Source: Planctomycetota bacterium (GTDB taxonomy: Bacteria > Planctomycetota > J058 > JAJDCP01). From it: DNA of 64,000 nt. Position numbers and translations under genes: made by a program. The DNA lies in contig JAJDCP010000019.1 of NCBI GenBank assembly GCA_029260765.1, positions 1 through 64,000 of the forward strand, read 5' to 3'. Below, in pieces: positions 24,146-33,784 of the stretch. Each line of letters begins with the position of its first letter. The first letter of the stretch is position 1. The notes beneath the pieces were generated by a model. That model saw only the letters and a program-made list of their open reading frames with translations, searched no databases and was not told the origin of the DNA.

Positions 24146-25986
24146 GGCCGCGCCCGGGCGAAGTAGAAACGATCTCTCGAGCGCAGTCCCCCGACCGTGA
24201 CCACGACCGGCCCAGAGCGGGTGTTGGCAGGCACGACCACGACGATGGTATCGCTCTGCGCCGACAACACGGCGGCCTGATTGCCGCTGAAGCTGACCGT
24301 AGGACTGCTGCCGAAGCCTCCGCCGGCCAGGGTGACGGTATCCCCGCCCGCCTGAGATCCCATAACCGGATCGATGCTGGCGAGCGTCGGGAAGATCTTC
24401 AACGACAGGTTGCCCGTGCCATCGACTTGCACGGTCCGGCTGCCTGCCTCGAGATCGAGCGGAACCACGGCCTCGATGGTCGACTCTGTCTGGGTGGTTG
24501 TCGTCGCCGTCGTGCCTCCGATGGTGACGAAGTTGGCGCCGGTGAAGTTCTGACCCAGCAGGGTGATCGAGCTGCCCACTTCAGCTTCCAGGCGGTCGAG
24601 CCCGAACAGCTTGATGTCCGTGGGCGGAGTGCCCGCGTTGGTGCGCGTCGTGAATTTCGAGAAAGTGTCATCGCTATCGACCGGATTGCTGGCCAGGTCG
24701 CTGGTTGCCAGGTCGATCAAGATCGTGAAAGTCTCTGCGTTGTCGAGTGGATCGATGGGCCGGAAGGTGACGACCTGGCCATCTCCAGAGAAGCTGGTGG
24801 CCCCAGGCACGCTTCCCGACAGCGAGGCCAGCTCGATACCGAAGCTGCCGAGGTCGATAGGCTCGCTGAATGTCACTGTGATCGCGCTGTTCTCGTTGAC
24901 ATTGCCCGCCCCATCGACCGGGCTGTACGTCACCGTAGGGGAGATGATGTCGCGGGGGGCGGCGAGCACCGACAGGTTTCCCACATCGGTGATCCCGCCA
25001 ACCTGGGCGCTGAAGGGTCCACGACTGAGAAACTCGTCACCGAACGTCGGCGCATTGAGGATGCGGAGCATGATCGGGCCGTCGTGCACCGGAATCCCAT
25101 CGACGTCGAAACGCCCGTCGATGTCGGTACGTGCAACGAAGGACCCGGGCAACACCACCGTGTAGCCTTCGACCGGCGTGCCCGAAGGGCTGATCACACG
25201 CCCTTGCACGCGCGTGCTCACAGGAGCGCTGATCGGCACGACCGCATACAAACCGCCCTTGTCGAGCACATCCGGGGCGGTCAGCGTCTCTGCGCCCGCA
25301 TCGACGACCATCGTCCCGACCTGCATGAATTGTCCACTGTCGAGATCGAGCCGGAAGAGCCCCGCGGAGCTGCCCGCATCGAGGCTGTCGAGGTTCGGCA
25401 GCGTCAGGTCAGCGGGGGGGCTCAGCTCGAGATCGTGCGGATCGACCAGGTAGGCGCAACGCGTGGCCAGCCCCTGTGGAAGATGCGCGGGCAGCATGTC
25501 AGGGGCCAGAGGAAGTACCCGCAGCAACTGATGGTTGCTCATCGTAAAGGGCTGCAGTTCGACCATCACGCCGGGCATGTTGTCGCTGTCGAGTTGCTGC
25601 ACGCCCGCGGTGTTCACGATGATGCCAGACTGCAGCCCTGCCTCGATGGGCGGCAGGAAGACCGGCCGATCGAGCCGCAGGCTGCCGCCAGCAGTGTCGA
25701 GCGGTACAGCCATCGAGGCGTGGCCTGTCGACCCGCCCACGACCAAGACCGGACCGCTGCTCGAGGCACCGAAGCGGCCCCGTGAATTGGTGCGGACACC
25801 ACCGACGGCGACGTCGGCCAGCCCCAGCTCATGGGTGCCGAAAACGAAGCCGAACAGATTTCCGCCCCCACCGCCGCTGCCACTGGTGTTGCTGCAGCCA
25901 TGCAGAAGCAACAAGCAGCCCAGCACCACGGTGGCGAGCGTTGAAACCAGACGGACCTGAGGGAGAAGACGGGTTGGCTTGTTCAT
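24142..25986 (-). CDS. Surface lipoprotein with Ig-like and IPT/TIG domains
   Basis: A 614-residue lipoprotein. The signal peptide ends in the lipobox LLHG-C (Cys31), followed by a Ser/Gly linker. The middle contains a carboxypeptidase-regulatory-like segment (VQGRVISPSGTPVEGYTVVL) and a Big_5-type domain opening SPTVTYSPVDGAGNVNENSA. The C-terminal part has two IPT/TIG-like domains (GSSITLLGQNFTGANFVTIGG and GGDTVTLAGGGFGSSPTVSF). Such proteins are cell-surface adhesive or structural. It is translationally coupled to MoxR. Confidence 0.82.
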   Translation of the reverse strand: MNKPTRLLPQVRLVSTLATVVLGCLLLLHGCSNTSGSGGGGGNLFGFVFGTHELGLADVAVGGVRTNSRGRFGASSSGPVLVVGGSTGHASMAVPLDTAGGSLRLDRPVFLPPIEAGLQSGIIVNTAGVQQLDSDNMPGVMVELQPFTMSNHQLLRVLPLAPDMLPAHLPQGLATRCAYLVDPHDLELSPPADLTLPNLDSLDAGSSAGLFRLDLDSGQFMQVGTMVVDAGAETLTAPDVLDKGGLYAVVPISAPVSTRVQGRVISPSGTPVEGYTVVLPGSFVARTDIDGRFDVDGIPVHDGPIMLRILNAPTFGDEFLSRGPFSAQVGGITDVGNLSVLAAPRDIISPTVTYSPVDGAGNVNENSAITVTFSEPIDLGSFGIELASLSGSVPGATSFSGDGQVVTFRPIDPLDNAETFTILIDLATSDLASNPVDSDDTFSKFTTRTNAGTPPTDIKLFGLDRLEAEVGSSITLLGQNFTGANFVTIGGTTATTTTQTESTIEAVVPLDLEAGSRTVQVDGTGNLSLKIFPTLASIDPVMGSQAGGDTVTLAGGGFGSSPTVSFSGNQAAVLSAQSDTIVVVVPANTRSGPVVVTVGGLRSRDRFYFARARP

Positions 25987-26059
25987 GTCTTGATTTGTAC
26001 CCGCGCCCGGAGCGCTTGTAAAGCAGCCGTCTCGGGCACGTGGGCGGCTTCGCCAGCTA

Positions 26060-26111
26060 TTGAATCTTTTTCAACAAGGAGCTTGCTCGACCCATGGGTG
26101 ATTTATATAGT
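26060..26111 (+). promoter_or_regulatory. Candidate TetR operator and promoter
   Basis: TTGAA-TCTTT-TTCAA (26060-26074) is a 15-base palindrome between the divergent lipoprotein and TetR genes and could be the repressor site. TTGCTC (26083-26088) and TATAGT (26106-26111) are 17 bases apart and resemble -35/-10 elements, but the predicted start would fall at the ATG, so either the mRNA is leaderless or the match is fortuitous. Confidence 0.3.
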
Positions 26112-26118
26112 GGAGGGT

Positions 26119-26691
26119 ATGAAAACTAGTAGACGTCTGACCGTCGATGCCCGCCGCGCCCACCTGCTCCAGGTCGGCACCCGGCTGTTCAGTGAACACG
26201 CCTACGATGAGGTCTCCACCGAAGCCATCGCGGCCTATGCCGGTGTGTCAAAGGGTCTGCTCTACCACTATTTCGCCGGCAAGCGTGGCTACTACACAGA
26301 AACCGTGCGCGAGGTGGCCCGTCAGGTGATCGAGGCGACCGCCCCCGATCCCGAGTTGGTCCCCATGCTGGCGCTGCGCGGATCGCTTGCCAACTTCCTG
26401 AGCTTCGCCCAGAGCAACAGCCTGCTGATCCGCGCGATGTTGCGCGGTGGCATAGGCTCCGACCGCGAGATCCACGCGATCGTCGAACGGGTGCGCCAGG
26501 CCAGTCTGCAACGTCTGCTTGTGCTGTTCGGCGGCTCCGTCTGCCCGCCCCCGCGCCGTACCCTGTTGTACGGGTGGGTGGGCATGACCGAGTGCGTCAC
26601 CCTCGATTGGCTCGAGCATCAAGACCTGACCCGTACCGCGCTGGTCAACCTGCTGCTCGACGCCCTCAACGGCCTACTGGGCACCGCCTGA
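26119..26691 (+). CDS. TetR-family transcriptional regulator
   Basis: A 190-residue regulator. The N-terminal DNA-binding helices are VDARRAHLLQVGTRLFSEHA and STEAIAAYAGVSKGLLYHYF, the classic TetR helix-turn-helix ending in YHYF. The remaining 140 residues form the helical ligand-binding part. The start ATG follows TGGAGGGT; the frame is open further upstream but with no ribosome site. It lies 18 bases before a desaturase gene and very likely controls it, by analogy with fatty-acid-responsive TetR proteins. Confidence 0.92.
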   Translation: MKTSRRLTVDARRAHLLQVGTRLFSEHAYDEVSTEAIAAYAGVSKGLLYHYFAGKRGYYTETVREVARQVIEATAPDPELVPMLALRGSLANFLSFAQSNSLLIRAMLRGGIGSDREIHAIVERVRQASLQRLLVLFGGSVCPPPRRTLLYGWVGMTECVTLDWLEHQDLTRTALVNLLLDALNGLLGTA

Positions 26692-26709
26692 AAACCACGG
26701 AGAATGCCG

Positions 26710-27561
26710 ATGCGCACTGCCACACCACCCGCCGCTGCCTGGAAACGCTACACCCTGGCCATCGCCTGGCCCACCCTGCTGATGCTCGGCCTGGCCATGC
26801 TCTGCCAGGCCGCTGCCTGGGTTCTGGTACTCAACGACCTGCTACCGCTCTGGGCCGGCGGGTTGCTGGGCTTCCTCGGCGCCTTCATCGCCTTCACGCC
26901 TTTGCACGAAGCCGTCCACAGCAACATCGCCGGCCGCCACGCCCGCATGCGCTGGCTCGACACCGTCGGAGGCTGGCTGAGCGCTTCGATGCTGATCGCG
27001 CCCTACCCCGCCTACAAGCTGCTGCATCTGCGCCACCACGCGCATACCAATGATCCCGAGCAGGATCCCGACTACTGGGTTGCGGGCGGCAGCGTCTGGC
27101 GGGTGCTGGTGCGTTGCTTGACGATCGTCCCCTACTTCTATGCCGAGTTCCTGCTGCAAGCTACCGCCCGGCGCGCCTCCCCCCGCATCCGCCGCCAGGC
27201 CATCGGCGCTCTGTTCGGCTACATCTCCCTGGGCGCGGGCCTGGCCTGGGCCGGTCTGGGCTGGCAGGTGCTGTGCCTGTGGGTGCTGCCGGGCCTGAGC
27301 GCGGGGGCGCTGCTCGCCTTTGCCCTCGACTGGCTCCCCCACCATCCGCATGATGTGCGGGGTCGCTTCCACGACACCCGCGTGATCCTGTTCCCGGGTC
27401 TGAATGTGTTGATGATGGGGCACGCCTACCACCTGATCCACCATCTCTATCCCCGGGTGCCATTCTACTCCTACCGCACGGTGTTCGACGAGACGCGCAG
27501 TGAGCTCGAGGCCAAGGGGGCACCGATCGATGACTGGCGTCCCTGGCAGACTGCGGCCTAA
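26710..27561 (+). CDS. Fatty acid desaturase / carotene hydroxylase family membrane protein
   Basis: A 283-residue di-iron membrane oxygenase. It has four to five hydrophobic helices and the three histidine boxes: HEAVHS (about 62), HLRHHAHTNDPEQDPD (about 100) and HAYHLIHHLYP (about 240). The PLHEAVHS and NDPEQDPD forms recall CrtR-type beta-carotene hydroxylases as well as acyl desaturases, so the substrate is open. The ATG at 26710 is preferred over that at 26704 because GGAGA is correctly spaced only for the former. It is co-directional with the TetR gene. Confidence 0.85.
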   Translation: MRTATPPAAAWKRYTLAIAWPTLLMLGLAMLCQAAAWVLVLNDLLPLWAGGLLGFLGAFIAFTPLHEAVHSNIAGRHARMRWLDTVGGWLSASMLIAPYPAYKLLHLRHHAHTNDPEQDPDYWVAGGSVWRVLVRCLTIVPYFYAEFLLQATARRASPRIRRQAIGALFGYISLGAGLAWAGLGWQVLCLWVLPGLSAGALLAFALDWLPHHPHDVRGRFHDTRVILFPGLNVLMMGHAYHLIHHLYPRVPFYSYRTVFDETRSELEAKGAPIDDWRPWQTAA

Positions 27562-27605
27562 ACGGCAAACCTTCAGGGCCGATCTTGGAATTCGAATCCG
27601 TCTTC

Positions 27606-27715
27606 TGTAGCGGCGCTCTGTGAGCGCCGGAAGGACCCTACAAACGGGTTGCTTCCTGGAGATCTGTGTTCTTCCAGCCAGAACTGTGTTCCCGTCGGTA
27701 ATAGACCGACGCTAC
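27606..27715 (+). repeat. REPIN-like element: two REP hairpins in opposite orientation
   Basis: GTAG (27607-27610) is followed by the perfect hairpin CGGCGCTC-TGT-GAGCGCCG (27611-27629). About 60 bases later the hairpin CGTCGGT-AATAG-ACCGACG (27693-27711) is followed by CTAC (27712-27715). A GTAG head on one hairpin and CTAC after an inverted partner is the layout of REPINs mobilised by RAYT (Y1-type) transposases. Related copies are at 40471-40696 and relics at 54456-54934. No RAYT gene is in the window. Confidence 0.7.
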
Positions 27716-27814
27716 AGGCGGTCCTCTTGGGTTGTTGCGCTGGACCCGCAAGCGGTTTGGTGTGCAGACCTGTAAGATCGCTAAGATGGTGCATTCGCTT
27801 CCGGAGCCCCCGTC

Positions 27815-28396
27815 ATGCCTCCACGCCCGGATGCCCGGTCGGCCAGCGGTTGGGATCCCAAAACCTTCGGCGCCGGTGCCTCCGGCTGCACCAGCATCGG
27901 ACTCATCTGCCTGCTGCTGTTCAGCTTCTCTCTGCTGCTCGCCGGAGCGTCTGCAGGCCCAACCGGCCTGGCACTCGGCGCTGGCGGTTGCGCCGCGAGC
28001 CTGGTGTTGACCGGAGAGGTGTGGCTGCTGGGCTCGTACGGACAACAACTTGGTCAGGTCTTTGCCGAGCTTCTAAGCGAACGACTGCCCAGCTTCCGCA
28101 GCCTGGACTCGAGCGCAGAGATCGAGCTGGAAGACGCAGCCCGACGGCTTCCTCGGCGGGCCACCTGGGGCGCGATTCTCTGGTGGATGATCGCACTGGC
28201 GATCATCCAGCTGGCAGATTGGGGCGGTTTCCTGATCCTCCCCGTCGTCGCACTGCTGAGCTTGGGCGTCGCGGTCCGCTGGACCGCGACCTTCTTCGCC
28301 ACGCTGGGGCTCTTGGAGCTGACTTTCCGGCAGGATTCCCTGCTCACCGAGCTTGAGCTGCGCCCGCCCCTCGCCGGTCCCCAGACAACATCCTAA
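27815..28396 (+). CDS. Hypothetical membrane protein
   Basis: A 193-residue protein with two N-terminal hydrophobic helices (LICLLLFSFSLLLAGA and ALGAGGCAASLVLTGEVWLLG) and two more near 125-165 (ILWWMIALAIIQLADW and ILPVVALLSLGVAVRW). The loop between carries an amphipathic helix rich in Glu and Leu. No family is recognised. It precedes the sigma-factor gene by 53 bases on the same strand. Confidence 0.6.
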   Translation: MPPRPDARSASGWDPKTFGAGASGCTSIGLICLLLFSFSLLLAGASAGPTGLALGAGGCAASLVLTGEVWLLGSYGQQLGQVFAELLSERLPSFRSLDSSAEIELEDAARRLPRRATWGAILWWMIALAIIQLADWGGFLILPVVALLSLGVAVRWTATFFATLGLLELTFRQDSLLTELELRPPLAGPQTTS

Positions 28397-28449
28397 AATC
28401 ATGCATCACTCTTCACCCCACGACAGTCTTTCCCGGTAGGAGGCAGGCT

Positions 28450-29007
28450 GTGCAGCCCGAACTGCTCCAAGCGCTCCAGGCTGTGAAGGCTGGGGCCGTC
28501 GAAGAATTCGCGTCCGTGGTCGAAGCGTTTTGGCCGGCTCTGTCGGCCTACGTAGGCGCCTGCGGTCTGGCGCGAGCTGATGCCGACGACCTGGTCGAGC
28601 GGGCCTTCGTGAAGGCCTGGCGCGGACTCCCGCAACTGCGTGAGCTCGGGAGGTTCCGCGCCTGGCTGTACATGATCGCCCGGAACCTGGTGCGCGATCA
28701 CCAGCGACGACTGCAACGGGAAAGGAAGACCATGCTCGAATACGCCTACATAGCACCCAAGAGCGTCCAGGCCCCCAGCCAGGACGACCGCCTGGGCCTG
28801 CTCAACCACCTTGTGCCCCGCCTCAAAGACGTCGAGCGGCAGATCTTGTCGCTGCGCTTTGCAGAGGACAAGAACTGCAAACAGATCGCAGAGATCCTCG
28901 CTATGAAACACGCCACCGTGCGCTCGACCCTGCACCGCGCCCTCAAGGCACTGCGCCAGGGCATGCAGGACAAGCTGGCCGCCCGCGGCCAGGGAGGGAA
29001 GTCATGA
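28450..29007 (+). CDS. ECF-type sigma factor paired with an anti-sigma/A2M fusion
   Basis: A 185-residue sigma factor starting at GTG after TAGGAGGCAGGCT. Region 2 reads ADADDLVERAFVKAWRGLPQ and FRAWLYMIARNLVRDHQRRL. Region 4 reads LKDVERQILSLRFAEDKNCK followed by the helix-turn-helix IAEILAMKHATVRSTLHRAL. The stop overlaps the ATG of the next gene, whose N-terminus is a zinc-binding anti-sigma domain, so this is a standard ECF/anti-sigma pair with an unusual sensor. Confidence 0.93.
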   Translation: MQPELLQALQAVKAGAVEEFASVVEAFWPALSAYVGACGLARADADDLVERAFVKAWRGLPQLRELGRFRAWLYMIARNLVRDHQRRLQRERKTMLEYAYIAPKSVQAPSQDDRLGLLNHLVPRLKDVERQILSLRFAEDKNCKQIAEILAMKHATVRSTLHRALKALRQGMQDKLAARGQGGKS

Positions 29008-32000
29008 GCTGCCAAGAAACCCGCAAGGCCCTCGAGCTGTTCGTCGAGGGCGAAGGCGACCTCAGCGCCCACCAGGAACATCTCGCACAGTGCGAGAGCT
29101 GCCGTCAGGCGCAGCAGGCCATCAACGAGCTGACCAGTGACTTGAGCGCCTTCTTCACCGGCGTGACGGGCCCCGCCCGCACCGAAGCCGTGGTCGAGCA
29201 GCTCCGGCGGACACCGAAGGCACGACGCTGGCACTTCTGGCTGGTCCCGCTGGCTGTGGCTGCCGCCATCGTGCTGCTGGCTTACAGCTGGCTCGTGCCT
29301 CCCGGCCCGGTTGGGCGAACCTCATCTCCATGGGCCTATCACGAGGCCGAGCTGCGGCCCGATGGCACCAGCGACCGGGATGCCGCCCAGCTCACCGTGC
29401 CGACCGACGTGCAGCTCGGCCAGCCAGCGGAGGTTTCCGCCGCAGACATCATCCCCTACCGCGAGCTCTATCCCAAAGATCCGAGCTTGCTCACACGCCT
29501 CGACGCGCACCTGGCCGAGACCCCCGCCCGGGTACACTTCCAGACAGACAAGCCGCTCTACAGGCCCGGCGAAGCCGTCTGGTTCAAGTGCTGGTTTGTC
29601 GCCGCCCAGGACTTCACACGCAGCTCCCATCCAGTCATCGTCGAGGTCGTCGCCCCCAGCGGTGCGGTCGTGGCCGAGCTGCCCGTCTACCCAGAAGAAT
29701 CGGCCCAGGGGGTCTGGGACCTGCAGCCTGGCATGGCCGGAGGCCGCTACCTCCTGCGCGCCCAGGGCCAGAACGACCCCACCCGCCAGGGCAGCTTCCT
29801 CGTCTCGACCTACCAGCCGCCCCACTTCAAGAAAGAGCTGGAATTCCTGGCCGACTCGTACGCGGCTGGCGACAAGCTCGAAGCCATCGTGCGGCTGCAC
29901 CGCGACACCGGCGATGCCCTGGCCGACGCCGAGCTCCAGATCAGCGCGAGCATCGGTGGGCAGAGCGTGTACGAAGCGACCCAACGCAGCAACCCCGATG
30001 GCTCCTCCCTGGTGCGCTTCAACCTGCCCGAAGAGCTGGCAGGTTCTGAAGGCCGCCTGACCGTCCGCGTGACCGCTGATGGTTTCAGCGAAGCCAAGTC
30101 CGAGGCCATCCCGCTGGCGTTGTCGGATGTGCTGCTGGCGCTGTACCCCGAAGGCGGCGTGCTACTGACAGGCTTCCCCAACCAGGTCTATTTCCAGGCC
30201 CGCGATCCGTCGGGCGCACCGATCGCCATCAAGGGGCGGCTGCTCGTCGACGGCCAGCCCGGCGACGAAGTTGTGACTCTCGACCGCGGTATGGGCCACT
30301 TTGAGTTGCTGCCTCGGGCCGGAGAGAGCTACAGCCTGCGGGTGGACGAGCCCGCTGGCGTCGCAGACCTGCCCTTACGCGAGGCCGTCGCTGCCGGGGC
30401 CAACCTGCAGCTGCTCGAGAACGAGCCGGGTGGGCTCGCCCTGACTTCGTATTCCAGCGCCAGCCATGCAGACGCCTGGTTGATTGGCAACTGCCGCGGC
30501 CAGCGTCTGTTCAGCTACCGGCTCGACCTCGAATCCGGCGAGAACCTGATCGACGTTCCGATCGAGACGGAGATCAACGGCGTCTGCCGGGTCACTCTGC
30601 TGACCGGCAATGGCGTGGCCCTGGCGGAACGCCTGGTCTACCGCGACTTCGGGCCCCAGCTTCGGGTCGAAGTGGTCGCCGAGCGCTCATCCTACAACCC
30701 CCGCGAGCAAGTGCATCTCAAGCTGCGCAGCCTCGACAGCGACGGCCAGCCGGTGGCGGCCGAGCTCGCCCTTGCGGTCGTGGATGACGCCGTGCTGAGC
30801 TATGCCGATGACAAACGGGCCAACCTCCAGGCCCGGCTGCTGCTCGAGAGCGAAGTGCAGGGCGAGATCTTCGAGCCCAACAGCTACTTCGACGGTGATG
30901 CCCTGGACAGCGAAGCCCTGGACCATCTCCTCAACACCCAGGGTTGGCGGAGCTTTGGCTGGGAGCATATCCTGACAGAAGAAATAGACATCTTTGCCCG
31001 CATCCGCAGCCTGCTCGATCAGCAAGACCTGGTCGCAGCCAGCCGGCTACTGGCCCGCGCCGAGTTGAGCCATCCCAGCCAGGAGGCGGAGCTGCGGGCG
31101 CTGTTCCCCAGCTGGTTTGAGCAGGGTCCGCACTACGCCTTCCTGCACGCAGACAGCCCCGTGTTCGTCGATGGCGCATCCACGCCGATCCGCGCCGGGA
31201 CCCCTCTGCTCTTCCAGCAGTTGGGCCGCACACCCTATGCGCTCTGGGCACGGGTCCAGTTCGATAACGAGGGCGAGGCCCAGGACGGCTGGGTGCTGCT
31301 CAACCGTCTGCTGCCTGCCGGCTCCCTCGCCCCGGCGTTGGCGAGCACCATCACCACCGGAGCCGAGATCCGCTTCTTCGCGGCGCATGCGGCTTTCCCG
31401 GGCATGCTCGACGATCAAGACTTCGCCGGCATGGTCGAGGTCCGCAAGACCACCGCCGACGCGTTCGGGCTTGGCAAAGCTGACGATCTCATCGCACTGC
31501 TCGCCCCCAGCCCCGATCCGGAAGCGTTTGCCGCGTTGGCCGAGCTCGACCGGGAAGAGGAGGAGCTCGGACGCTTCTTGCAGGGTGGTGAGGCCCTGGC
31601 GGGGCGCCGTTCCGACGAATGGGGCTACTGGCGCCAGGTCCGGGTCTTCCCCAGCCCCGACTACAGCAACGCGAAGAACCCCGAGCTCCGCACCGACTTC
31701 CGCGAGACCGTGTACTGGAACCCAGGCATCCAGACAGACGCCCAGGGAGAGGCCGAGATCAGCTTCTACCTCTCCGACGCGGTGACCAGTTTCAAAGCCC
31801 AGGCCGAAGGCATCTCAGCGACCGGCGTTCCTGGAAACGGCAGCTGCCTGGTCAGCGCCAAGCTGCCCTTCCACATGTCCACCAAGGTCCCCAACGCCGC
31901 CACCGACGGCGACCGGGTCGACCTGCCGCTGACGCTGCGCAATGAGACCGAACAGCCGCTCAGCTTGCAGCTCTCGGCGGCCTTCGGACCAGGTCTGCGC

Positions 32001-33761
32001 TTCGAAGGTGAGCCTGTCCGCCAGGTGCAGCTGGCTCCCGGCGAAGGCCGCACCTATTATTTCCCCCTGCGAGCCCTGGCCGCCGATGCCCCCCAGATGG
32101 TGCAGTTCGAGGCCCGGTCGGATGGCCTGTCCGACGCCTTCGCCAGCGAGATCCGGGTCTTCCCCCGCGGCTTCCCCGCCGCCGGTGCGCAGAGCGGTGT
32201 GCTCGATGCCGAGTCCGCCGCGGAGGTGCGTTTCGAGCTGCCCGAGAACATGGTCGAAGGCAGCCTGCGCTGTGGCGCGAAATTCTTCCCCTCACCCCTG
32301 AGCAGCCTGCACGAAGGACTCGAGGGAATGCTGCGGGAACCCGGCGGCTGCTTCGAGCAGACCACCTCGAACAACTATCCGAACGCGGTGATCCTCGCCT
32401 ACCTGCAGGAAAACGATCTCGACCAGCCCGAGACGCTGGCTCGCGCCCACGGCATGCTCGAACGCGGCTACCAGCGCTTGACCTCCTACGAGTGCAGCGA
32501 ACACGGCTTCGAGTGGTTTGGCAGTGGCAAAGGCCACGAGGCGCTGACCGCCTTCGGGCTGATGCAGTTCGTCGACATGCAGAGAGTCGGCAGTGACGTC
32601 GATCCCGAGCTGCTCGAACGCACGGCGGTCTGGCTGAAGGGCCGCGTGAACAAACGGGGCGGCTATCAGCAGAACCCGCGCTTCCTGCACACCTGGTCGG
32701 TGGATGAGCTCATGGCCGACTGCTATATCACCTACGGCCTGGCCGAGGCCGGCTACCAAGACCTCGAGCAGGAGCGGGCGCACTGCCTGCGGGTGGCGGC
32801 TGAGAGCGATGATCCCTACCAATGGGCGCTGGTCGCCAACGTGCTGCTGCTCGGCGGTGAGCGCGAGGCTGCCGATGCACTGCTGGTGCGGCTGGCCCGC
32901 GCTCAGCAGATCGACGGCGCGTTCCAGGGTGCCGAGCAATCGGTGGTCTGCTCCACCGGCCAGGCCCTGCACGTCGAGACCACGGCGCTGGCGCTGTTGG
33001 CTCTGCTGCGCAGCGGCAGCTACCACGGAGAATGCGGGCAGGCCGCGCGTTGGCTCAACGGCGCCCGGGACGCCTGGGGTTCCTGGGGCTCGACCCAAGC
33101 GACGGTGCTGGCACTCAAGGCGCTGACGGCGTTCGCGAGCAGCCAGACGGGCGAACGCGCCGATGGCACCCTGGTCGTGCGGCTGAACGACGCGGATGCA
33201 CAGGCTCTGGCGATCTCCCGCAAAGCGGCCGCGCCCGTGCGGCTCGAAGGGCTGGAGACGCGCCTGCGGAACGGCGAGAACCTGCTGGAGCTCAGCTTCG
33301 ATAGCGCGGGTGAGCTTCCGTACACCCTGGCGCTGGAATACCGGCGTGTCTCGCCGGACAGCGATCCCGGGTGCGATGTGGCCCTGGATCTGTCCTTCGA
33401 CAAAGACCGTATCCGGATGGGAGAGACCGTGCGGCTGCACGCTGAGGTGCGCAATGTCTCTGACGGGGGAACCTCGATGGCCCTGGTGCGGATCGGATAT
33501 CCCGGTGGACTGGGCTTCCAGGTCGAACAATTGGAGGACTTGAAGAAGCGGGGCCGGATCGACTTCTTCGAGACCAGCGAGCGCGAGATCATCCTCTACC
33601 TGACAGCCCTGGAGAAGGATGAGAGCCGCAGCTTCGACCTCGACCTGATCGGGATGGTGCCTGGCAGCTACGGGGCGGAAGCCAGCAGCTGCTATCTGTA
33701 CTACCGCAACACCTCTAAGCAGTGGCTGCAGCCCTTGCAGCTTGAGATCGAGCGTCCGTAA
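29004..33761 (+). CDS. Zinc-binding anti-sigma domain fused to a bacterial alpha-2-macroglobulin
   Basis: A 1585-residue protein. Residues 1-40 carry the zinc anti-sigma pattern Cys3, His26, Cys30, Cys33 (HLAQCESC). One membrane helix spans about 78-98 (PLAVAAAIVLLAYSWLVP). The exported part is an alpha-2-macroglobulin: MG2-type opening VHFQTDKPLYRPGEAVWFK near 178, repeated macroglobulin beta domains, an A2M-family segment FRETVYWNPGIQTDAQGEAE, and the thioester motif PGGCFEQTTSNNYPN with Cys1116 and Gln1119 (CFEQ in place of the common CGEQ). Next comes a helical alpha-toroid thioester domain and the receptor-binding-like end. Bacterial A2Ms trap proteases through the thioester. The topology implies that an extracytoplasmic event on the A2M part could release the coupled sigma factor. 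Confidence 0.93.
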   Translation: MSCQETRKALELFVEGEGDLSAHQEHLAQCESCRQAQQAINELTSDLSAFFTGVTGPARTEAVVEQLRRTPKARRWHFWLVPLAVAAAIVLLAYSWLVPPGPVGRTSSPWAYHEAELRPDGTSDRDAAQLTVPTDVQLGQPAEVSAADIIPYRELYPKDPSLLTRLDAHLAETPARVHFQTDKPLYRPGEAVWFKCWFVAAQDFTRSSHPVIVEVVAPSGAVVAELPVYPEESAQGVWDLQPGMAGGRYLLRAQGQNDPTRQGSFLVSTYQPPHFKKELEFLADSYAAGDKLEAIVRLHRDTGDALADAELQISASIGGQSVYEATQRSNPDGSSLVRFNLPEELAGSEGRLTVRVTADGFSEAKSEAIPLALSDVLLALYPEGGVLLTGFPNQVYFQARDPSGAPIAIKGRLLVDGQPGDEVVTLDRGMGHFELLPRAGESYSLRVDEPAGVADLPLREAVAAGANLQLLENEPGGLALTSYSSASHADAWLIGNCRGQRLFSYRLDLESGENLIDVPIETEINGVCRVTLLTGNGVALAERLVYRDFGPQLRVEVVAERSSYNPREQVHLKLRSLDSDGQPVAAELALAVVDDAVLSYADDKRANLQARLLLESEVQGEIFEPNSYFDGDALDSEALDHLLNTQGWRSFGWEHILTEEIDIFARIRSLLDQQDLVAASRLLARAELSHPSQEAELRALFPSWFEQGPHYAFLHADSPVFVDGASTPIRAGTPLLFQQLGRTPYALWARVQFDNEGEAQDGWVLLNRLLPAGSLAPALASTITTGAEIRFFAAHAAFPGMLDDQDFAGMVEVRKTTADAFGLGKADDLIALLAPSPDPEAFAALAELDREEEELGRFLQGGEALAGRRSDEWGYWRQVRVFPSPDYSNAKNPELRTDFRETVYWNPGIQTDAQGEAEISFYLSDAVTSFKAQAEGISATGVPGNGSCLVSAKLPFHMSTKVPNAATDGDRVDLPLTLRNETEQPLSLQLSAAFGPGLRFEGEPVRQVQLAPGEGRTYYFPLRALAADAPQMVQFEARSDGLSDAFASEIRVFPRGFPAAGAQSGVLDAESAAEVRFELPENMVEGSLRCGAKFFPSPLSSLHEGLEGMLREPGGCFEQTTSNNYPNAVILAYLQENDLDQPETLARAHGMLERGYQRLTSYECSEHGFEWFGSGKGHEALTAFGLMQFVDMQRVGSDVDPELLERTAVWLKGRVNKRGGYQQNPRFLHTWSVDELMADCYITYGLAEAGYQDLEQERAHCLRVAAESDDPYQWALVANVLLLGGEREAADALLVRLARAQQIDGAFQGAEQSVVCSTGQALHVETTALALLALLRSGSYHGECGQAARWLNGARDAWGSWGSTQATVLALKALTAFASSQTGERADGTLVVRLNDADAQALAISRKAAAPVRLEGLETRLRNGENLLELSFDSAGELPYTLALEYRRVSPDSDPGCDVALDLSFDKDRIRMGETVRLHAEVRNVSDGGTSMALVRIGYPGGLGFQVEQLEDLKKRGRIDFFETSEREIILYLTALEKDESRSFDLDLIGMVPGSYGAEASSCYLYYRNTSKQWLQPLQLEIERP

Positions 33762-33784
33762 CAGCTTCGCCTGTTATCAGCCTT

